A DNA stretch of 19,111 bases from Erythrobacter sp. (GTDB taxonomy: Bacteria > Pseudomonadota > Alphaproteobacteria > Sphingomonadales > Sphingomonadaceae). A program made the translations under genes and the position numbers. Positions within the stretch are counted from its first letter, which is position 1; every line of letters starts with the position of its first letter. Shown here piece after piece: positions 14,167-19,111 of the stretch. Under the pieces are notes generated by a model. It was not told the DNA's origin and did no database searches. It saw nothing but the letters and a program-made list of their open reading frames with translations. The DNA lies in the NCBI GenBank assembly GCA_002695185.1, contig NZOF01000012.1, positions 1 to 19,111 on the forward strand, given 5' to 3'.

Positions 14167-15420
14167 ATGACCGCCGCGCAGGCCAGCCAGAGCGTCACCA
14201 CTAGTGATCTTGCCGAGCGTTTTGCTGAAATTCGCAAGCTGAGTGAGGCACTGGTCGAGCCGCTATCCGAAGCGGATGCAACGCTCCAGTCCATGGAAGA
14301 TGCATCGCCTGCAAAATGGCATATCGCCCATGTAACCTGGTTTTGGGAAACCTTCCTGCTGCGCGACCATCTGGATGGCTACGAACTTTTCGACAACCGG
14401 TTTCCGTTCGTTTTCAATTCCTATTACGAGGCTGAGGGCGAGAGGATAGCGCGCTTTTCTCGCGGTATGCTCTCCCGGCCCAAATTGGCCGACGTCCTTG
14501 CCTGGCGCCACCATGTGGATGAGGCAATGCAGCCACTGCTGCAACGGGATGACTTGCGGCCACTGATTCAGCTTGGTTTCGCTCATGAACAGCAGCACCA
14601 GGAGCTGCTTCTCACCGATATCAAGCATGCCCTGTTCCAAAACCCGCTGGGCCCCGCAATGTGGTCGGAAACGGCATCGTTGGGTGCCGCTTCGTACGAT
14701 GACGACTGGTATGCCCATCCGGGCGGCATCGCGCGTATCGGACATCAGTCGGACTGCTTCGCTTTCGACAATGAAGGGCCGGTGCACCGCGTTTTGCTCG
14801 AACCTTTTGCTTTGGCATCGCGACTTGTCACCAACGGCCAGTGGGACGAATTTATTGCCGATGGCGGATATGAGGATGCGCGTCTGTGGCTGTCCGATGG
14901 CTGGGGCTGGGTACAGGAGAATTCGATCCGTCATCCTTCTTACTGGCACGATGATGCACATTTCACGCATTCCGGCTGGCAGGACCGCGATCCGGACGCT
15001 CCGGTGACACATATATCCTATTATGAGGCTGACGCGTTCGCCACCTGGGCGGGATACAGACTCCCTACAGAGTTCGAATGGGAAGCGATTGCGCGGGGGC
15101 AGGAAGGGTCTTCTGCTGCGCATGATCCAGAATCCGGAAACCAGCTCGATCAGGCTGCGCCCCCGCTGCCAAACGGTTCTGAAGGACTGTTCGGCGACTG
15201 CTGGCAATTTACCCGCTCGGCTTATCTGCCGTATCCGCGTTTCGAACCTGCACCGGGCGCGGTTGGCGAATACAATGGCAAGTTCATGAGCGGCCAGTTC
15301 GTGTTGAAGGGCGCGAGCTGCGCTACGGCGCGCGGGCACTCCCGGGCAAGCTATCGCAACTTCTTCTATCCCCACCAGCGCTGGCAATTCACCGGCCTGA
15401 GATTGGCCAAGGATCTATGA
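14167..15420 (+). CDS. egtB: Ergothioneine biosynthesis sulfoxide synthase EgtB
   Basis: EgtB is a non-heme iron enzyme that joins hercynine and a thiol (gamma-glutamylcysteine or cysteine) with O2, forming the C-S bond of ergothioneine. The protein has 417 residues. The N-terminal DinB-like domain supplies the iron ligands: H55 in WHIAHVTWFWE, and H140 and H144 in HEQQHQE (HX3HXE). A formylglycine-generating-enzyme-like domain fills about residues 175-417. The C-terminal loop reads RNFFYPHQRWQFTGLRLA, where the mycobacterial enzyme has an Asp and an Arg that bind the gamma-glutamyl group; here F400 and Q404 take those places. The start ATG 14167 is preferred over TTG 14131 because GGGGAG lies just upstream. 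Its TGA overlaps the egtD ATG (ATGA). OvoA and SenA are alternatives, but the adjacent egtD supports EgtB. Confidence 0.94.
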   Translation: MTAAQASQSVTTSDLAERFAEIRKLSEALVEPLSEADATLQSMEDASPAKWHIAHVTWFWETFLLRDHLDGYELFDNRFPFVFNSYYEAEGERIARFSRGMLSRPKLADVLAWRHHVDEAMQPLLQRDDLRPLIQLGFAHEQQHQELLLTDIKHALFQNPLGPAMWSETASLGAASYDDDWYAHPGGIARIGHQSDCFAFDNEGPVHRVLLEPFALASRLVTNGQWDEFIADGGYEDARLWLSDGWGWVQENSIRHPSYWHDDAHFTHSGWQDRDPDAPVTHISYYEADAFATWAGYRLPTEFEWEAIARGQEGSSAAHDPESGNQLDQAAPPLPNGSEGLFGDCWQFTRSAYLPYPRFEPAPGAVGEYNGKFMSGQFVLKGASCATARGHSRASYRNFFYPHQRWQFTGLRLAKDL

Positions 15421-16415
15421 AAACAGAACAAGGTATCGCTCTCGTCGATCGTGATGAAAAAGGGGTGAATCGCGCGTTTCGTGACGATGTATTGGAAGGG
15501 CTGGGGCAACAGCAAAAAGCGATCCCGGCACGGTGGCTGTATGACGATGCCGGATCACAACTGTTCGAGGATATTACCGACCTTCCCGAATATTATCCGA
15601 CCCGTTCGGAAACCGAAATACTGGACGCGCGCGGCAGCGAATTCGCCGAATTGATCGGTTCTGGTCGGGCGGTAGTAGAGTTCGGCTCCGGTAGTTCGGT
15701 CAAGACACCCTTGCTGCTTCGCGCGATTGACCCGGCCGCTTATGTGCCGCTCGATATTTCCGGCGAGTTTCTGCGGGAATCCGCTTCCGCCCTCGCGGAA
15801 AAGTTTCCGGAACTGGATGTCTTCCCCGTAGAGGCGGATTTTATGCGGGAGGTGGAGTTACCGGAGCAGGTCGCGGATACTCCAAAACTCGGCTTCTTTC
15901 CCGGCTCGACCATCGGCAACATGGTGCCCCGCACGGCGGTTGATCTGCTGCGTTCGATGCGTGCCACATTAGGTGCCGAGAATGGCGGCAAGCCCCTGCT
16001 TCTCATTGGGATGGACTTGGTCAAGGATCAAAGCGTTCTCGAAGCCGCCTATAACGACTCGCAGGGTATTACAGGCGAATTCAATCTCAATCTCGCCAGA
16101 CGCATAAACCGCGAACTCGAGGGTACTATTCCGGTGGAGGTACTCCGCCATACCGCGTCGTGGAACGACGATTTTGCGCGGATCGAAATGCATCTCGAGG
16201 CGACGGAGAATATCGACTTCCAAGTTGCCGGCAAAAGCTTTTCGATGCGTATAGGCGAAACGATCCACACCGAGAACAGCCACAAGTTTACACGCCGAAG
16301 CGCCAATACCTTGCTTCTCGCCGGGGGATGGACACCCAAAGCACGCTGGACCGATAGCGGCGAACGTTTCTCGCTGATCCTGGCTGAAGCCACCGAAAAG
16401 CGCGACGCCCCCTGA
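15417..16415 (+). CDS. egtD: L-histidine N-alpha-trimethyltransferase EgtD
   Basis: EgtD uses three S-adenosylmethionine molecules to convert histidine to hercynine, the substrate of EgtB. The protein has 332 residues, the usual family length. The N-terminus has the conserved ARWLYDDAGSQLFEDITDLPEYYPTR block. The SAM-binding motif is VEFGSGSSVK (E88 to G92 region), followed by FFPGSTIGN and YNDSQGITGEFNLNLARRIN. In IHTENSHKF, E286 and S288 correspond to the histidine-binding Glu and Ser of the mycobacterial enzyme. It overlaps egtB by 4 bp, so the pair is translationally coupled. No egtA, egtC or egtE is nearby. About 55 bp without a clear terminator separate it from the next gene. Confidence 0.95.
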   Translation: MKTEQGIALVDRDEKGVNRAFRDDVLEGLGQQQKAIPARWLYDDAGSQLFEDITDLPEYYPTRSETEILDARGSEFAELIGSGRAVVEFGSGSSVKTPLLLRAIDPAAYVPLDISGEFLRESASALAEKFPELDVFPVEADFMREVELPEQVADTPKLGFFPGSTIGNMVPRTAVDLLRSMRATLGAENGGKPLLLIGMDLVKDQSVLEAAYNDSQGITGEFNLNLARRINRELEGTIPVEVLRHTASWNDDFARIEMHLEATENIDFQVAGKSFSMRIGETIHTENSHKFTRRSANTLLLAGGWTPKARWTDSGERFSLILAEATEKRDAP

Positions 16416-16470
16416 ATTATCCAACCGCGTTCATCGACGATACGGCTCGACCTCCCTATATGGACTGACG

Positions 16471-17127
16471 ATGGACCTGCAGAGCGCTTTCGATGCCCTT
16501 GCCGAAATAATCCGTGCGGTGCCGCGTTCCGGCCTGCTGGTGGGGACTATCGGTGCACTGGTGCTGGGATGGATCGGCGCCGTGATGCTGCGACACAAAG
16601 TTGCCGGCGGCCGGCTGATCAGAACGCTCAGCACTCTTGCTCTGGCAGCCATTCTGGTGACAGTATTCCTCCAACTGGCTCGCTTCGACCCGCGGCTCGA
16701 TGCAGTCACCGAACTGGGGATGCCGGCGCAGACAATCGTTGGTGAAGAAACGGTCATCCCGCTTGCGGCAGACGGACATTACTGGCTCGTCGCAGAAGTG
16801 AACGGAGTGCCCACCCGGTTCCTTATCGATACCGGTGCAACGCTGACCGCATTGTCTACCGAATCTGCGCGACGAGCCGGACTCGAGCCGCGTACTGGCG
16901 GCCTTCCAGTCATGTTGAATACCGCGAATGGAGCCGTGACTGCCGAACTTACAACGTTGGACAGTCTGCGCTTCGGCAATATCGAGGCGGGTGGGCTGGA
17001 TGCCGTGATCGCGCCAAATCTGGGCAATACCAACGTGCTGGGCATGAATTTTCTCAGTCGTCTCGAAGGTTGGCGGGTGAAGCAGGGGGACCTGATCCTG
17101 GAACCGGGCGGTCTTGAAGAAGGCTAA
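16471..17127 (+). CDS. Membrane-anchored retropepsin-like aspartic protease (clan AA)
   Basis: This protein of 218 residues begins with two hydrophobic segments, about residues 20-41 and 49-70 (SGLLVGTIGALVLGWIGAVML and LSTLALAAILVTVFLQL), followed by a soluble domain. That domain carries the aspartic protease motif FLIDTGATLTALS with catalytic D120, a flap-like stretch and the closing VLGMNFLSRLEGWRV. One DTGA motif in a short domain means it must dimerise to be active, as in retroviral proteases. The family is known from alphaproteobacteria as a clan AA aspartic protease of about this size; RC1339/APRc of Rickettsia is a studied relative type. With two membrane helices the catalytic domain could be on either side. 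It lies 39 bp before otsB. Its substrate is unknown. Confidence 0.87.
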   Translation: MDLQSAFDALAEIIRAVPRSGLLVGTIGALVLGWIGAVMLRHKVAGGRLIRTLSTLALAAILVTVFLQLARFDPRLDAVTELGMPAQTIVGEETVIPLAADGHYWLVAEVNGVPTRFLIDTGATLTALSTESARRAGLEPRTGGLPVMLNTANGAVTAELTTLDSLRFGNIEAGGLDAVIAPNLGNTNVLGMNFLSRLEGWRVKQGDLILEPGGLEEG

Positions 17128-17166
17128 GGCTTTGACGAGGCGGACGGAGCCACTAAGGCTGCCGCA

Positions 17167-17910
17167 ATGGAAAAAGCCAGTTCGCTACCCTGTCCGCCCC
17201 CCCTCGACGGTCTACTGCAAGAGGGCGATGTTTCGCTTTTCCTCGATTTCGATGGCACTTTGGTAGGCATAGCCGCCGAGCCGGGTGCGATCGATGTCCC
17301 GGACAAATTGCCGGCGGCGCTTCATTCCTTGCGCGACAGGCTCGGTGGCCGCCTCGCCTTGATTACAGGCCGTGCGTTGGACGACCTGCAATCGCATCTC
17401 GGTGAAGTTTCGGTATGTCGGGCAGGCTCTCACGGGGCGTCGCGGCTGCTGCCCGATGGCTCACGCCTAGGCGACGAGCCATCTGCACTCACCGATGATT
17501 GTGTCAGTGAAATGCGCTCCTACGCTGATCTCCACGGGCTTTACTACGAGACAAAGGCGCATGGCGGAGCCCTACATTTCCGCGCTCAACCCGACCGAAA
17601 GGATGAGGCACTGAAGTTCGCGCACGGGCTGGCGGAGCGTTACGAGTTGGAAGTTACCAGCGGGAAGGGCGTAGCAGAACTGGTCCGCCCGGGTGCGAAC
17701 AAGGGCGGCGCTGTGCAAGCCTTCATGCAAGAGAAACCCTTCGCCGGATCGCTGCCTATCTTCATCGGTGATGACACTACGGACGAGGACGGAATGCAGG
17801 CCGCAATCGAATGCGGGGGCTTCGGCATTGCAGTCGGGGAACGGAAAAGCGAGGCTGCGCGCTATCACCTCGAAAACGTCGCTGCGGTGCACAATTGGCT
17901 GAATATATGA
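17167..17910 (+). CDS. otsB: Trehalose-6-phosphate phosphatase OtsB
   Basis: OtsB removes phosphate from trehalose 6-phosphate, the second step of OtsAB trehalose synthesis, in the cytoplasm. The protein of 247 residues has the HAD-fold motifs in order: DFDGTL with nucleophile D27 and acid/base D29, LALITGR (motif II region), a GANKGGAV lysine region (motif III) and GDDTTDEDG with D202, D203 and D206 (motif IV). SHGAS and the cap region between motifs fit trehalose phosphatases. Its TGA overlaps the next ATG as ATGA, coupling it to the GH15 gene. otsA is not in the window; by analogy with related genomes it may follow the GH15 gene. Confidence 0.95.
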   Translation: MEKASSLPCPPPLDGLLQEGDVSLFLDFDGTLVGIAAEPGAIDVPDKLPAALHSLRDRLGGRLALITGRALDDLQSHLGEVSVCRAGSHGASRLLPDGSRLGDEPSALTDDCVSEMRSYADLHGLYYETKAHGGALHFRAQPDRKDEALKFAHGLAERYELEVTSGKGVAELVRPGANKGGAVQAFMQEKPFAGSLPIFIGDDTTDEDGMQAAIECGGFGIAVGERKSEAARYHLENVAAVHNWLNI

Positions 17911-19111
17911 ACCAACCAAATCTCGAACTTTCTCCCATCGGCAATTGCCAGGTCAGCGCACTGGTCGATACCGACGGAGGTTTCGTCTGGGGCTGTGTCC
18001 CACGGGTCGATGGCGATCCGGTCTTCTGTTCGCTGCTCAATGGCGACCGGCGCGATGAGGGAACATGGCGTTTCGAACTGGAGGGGCAGGTTTCCTCCAG
18101 CCAGCATTACGTCCGCAATACGCCGATCCTTGTGACGCGACTCGAAGCAGAAGACGGCAGCGCGCTCGAGATTTTCGATTTCGCTCCGCGCTTCGAACGT
18201 TCGGGCCGTATGTATCGCCCGGTCGCTTTTGCTCGTATAGTTCGGCCGGTTGCGGGCGCCCCACGCTTGCGCGTTCGGATGGCGCCGATGAAGAACTACG
18301 GCGAAGCTCTGGCCGAGACTACGAACGGCACCAACCACGTCCGCTATTTGCTCGGCAGCCAGGCCATGCGCCTGACGACCGATGCGCCTGTGGGATATAT
18401 TCTCGAAGATCGGGGGTATCGCGTCGAAAGTGACCAGCACTTTTTCCTCGGACCCGACGAACCCTTCGTAGGAAATATCCGCAGCGAAGTGCGGCGGATG
18501 GAAGAGGCGACCCGCAAGTACTGGCAGCACTGGGTCCGCGGTTTGCACATTCCGCTGGAATGGCAGGAAGAGGTCATTCGCGCGGCAATTTCCCTCAAGC
18601 TTTGCCAGCATGAGGAAACGGGCGCCATCGTCGCCGCACTGACTACATCGATCCCTGAGGCCCCTGGAAGCCAGCGGAATTGGGACTATCGTTATTGCTG
18701 GATCCGGGACAGTTACTACACTGTGCAGGCCCTGAACCGGCTTGGCGCCCTAGACGTTCTGGAAAAATACCTCGCCTATCTTCGCAACATTATCGATCAG
18801 GCCCGTGGAGGGCAGATACAGCCGCTCTATTCGGTGATGGGAGATCCCGAGCTGCACGAGTTCGAGGCTGTCAGTCTGGCCGGTTATCGGGGAAATGGCC
18901 CGGTTCGTATCGGCAATGCTGCTTACAAGCAGGTGCAATTCGACTGTTATGGCCAGATCGTCATGCCTACCGCGCAGGCTTTCTTTGACACCCGTCTCCT
19001 GCGCATGGCCGATGAGCGCGATTTCGCCCATTTGGAAGAGGTAGGAGAGGCTGCATGGGCCAAGCACGACAAGCCTGATGCCGGTCTCTGGGAGTTCCGG
19101 ACCCGCCAGGA
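17907..19111 (+). CDS. Glycoside hydrolase family 15 protein (glucoamylase/trehalase-like), 3' end missing
   Basis: This frame opens at ATG 17907 and runs for 401 complete codons to the window edge, so roughly two thirds of a typical 600-residue protein is visible. The N-terminal beta-sandwich starts NLELSPIGNCQVSALVDTDGGFVWGCVP, a common opening in bacterial GH15. The (alpha/alpha)6 barrel begins near residue 205. The signature RNWDYRYCWIRDS spans residues 257-269. GLWEFRT has E396 at the place of the general acid in the family motif GIWE-R. The general base would lie beyond the edge. GH15 members hydrolyse alpha-1,4-glucans, but in mycobacteria one is a trehalase. Coupling to otsB suggests trehalose or a related glucoside as substrate. 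No signal peptide is seen, so it is probably cytoplasmic. Confidence 0.9.
   Translation, partial: MNQPNLELSPIGNCQVSALVDTDGGFVWGCVPRVDGDPVFCSLLNGDRRDEGTWRFELEGQVSSSQHYVRNTPILVTRLEAEDGSALEIFDFAPRFERSGRMYRPVAFARIVRPVAGAPRLRVRMAPMKNYGEALAETTNGTNHVRYLLGSQAMRLTTDAPVGYILEDRGYRVESDQHFFLGPDEPFVGNIRSEVRRMEEATRKYWQHWVRGLHIPLEWQEEVIRAAISLKLCQHEETGAIVAALTTSIPEAPGSQRNWDYRYCWIRDSYYTVQALNRLGALDVLEKYLAYLRNIIDQARGGQIQPLYSVMGDPELHEFEAVSLAGYRGNGPVRIGNAAYKQVQFDCYGQIVMPTAQAFFDTRLLRMADERDFAHLEEVGEAAWAKHDKPDAGLWEFRTRQ

Noticed and set aside
14263..15387. A 374-codon minus-strand frame opposite egtB
   Set aside because: It is antisense to EgtB with its intact iron ligands and shows no motif, ribosome site or operon context.
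14167..15420. Reading egtB as OvoA or the selenoneine synthase SenA
   Set aside because: OvoA normally carries a fused methyltransferase, and senA lies with senB/senC; here the partner is a separate, coupled egtD.
17101..17130. GGAAC near the end of the retropepsin gene as an EcfG -35 for otsB
   Set aside because: No CGTT-like -10 lies 16-17 bp downstream.
1..19111. CRISPR arrays, insertion sequences, tRNA or rRNA genes, phage genes
   Set aside because: No regularly spaced repeats, transposase-like frames, terminal inverted repeats or cloverleaf-forming segments were noticed on reading; the gaps between genes are all under 250 bp.

Overview
The window looks like chromosomal DNA of an alphaproteobacterium. 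It is most likely a member of the Sphingomonadales, perhaps the Erythrobacteraceae (Erythrobacter/Altererythrobacter type). The basis is recall of protein families and gene order (tsaB-rimI-mucR-fur-plsC; miaB-phoH-ybeY-corC; a plant-type class II DAHP synthase), moderate-to-high GC and some GTG/TTG starts; no search was run. Coding is dense, and I see no rRNA, tRNA, insertion sequence, phage gene or CRISPR array.

Layout. (1) Positions 1-159 hold the 3' end of a cyclophilin peptidyl-prolyl isomerase, closed by a GC-rich hairpin. (2) A plus-strand block at 251-5162 carries miaB, phoH, ybeY, corC and a LysR-type regulator: tRNA modification, RNA/rRNA processing and a CBS-domain protein. (3) A minus-strand block runs from 9395 down to 5159: Nfu-type Fe-S scaffold, RutE-like nitroreductase, tsaB, rimI, mucR, fur and plsC. 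Blocks 2 and 3 meet tail to tail, with the two stop codons sharing the bases CTAG. (4) A 112-bp divergent region separates nfu from a large exported M16 metallopeptidase (9508-12441), which is followed by class II DAHP synthase (12550-13923). (5) A structured 243-bp gap precedes a two-gene ergothioneine operon, egtB-egtD (14167-16415). (6) A membrane-anchored retropepsin-like protein follows (16471-17127). (7) The window ends in a trehalose operon: otsB, then a GH15 glycosidase that runs off the end.

How the genes fit together. Much of the window is housekeeping: tRNA t6A (tsaB) and ms2i6A (miaB) modification, ribosome maturation (ybeY), ribosomal protein acetylation (rimI), Fe-S delivery (nfu), phosphatidic acid synthesis (plsC) and shikimate entry (DAHP synthase). 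The right-hand third is a stress-protection neighbourhood (ergothioneine, trehalose). Several ATGA start/stop overlaps (tsaB/rimI, egtB/egtD, otsB/GH15) indicate translational coupling.

I found no clearly undescribed multi-gene system. The best leads are: an EgtB whose C-terminal loop lacks the residues that bind gamma-glutamylcysteine in the mycobacterial enzyme; two unexplained DNA structures upstream of egtB; a strong palindrome upstream of mucR; and an apparent rearrangement joint between plsC and the LysR gene.
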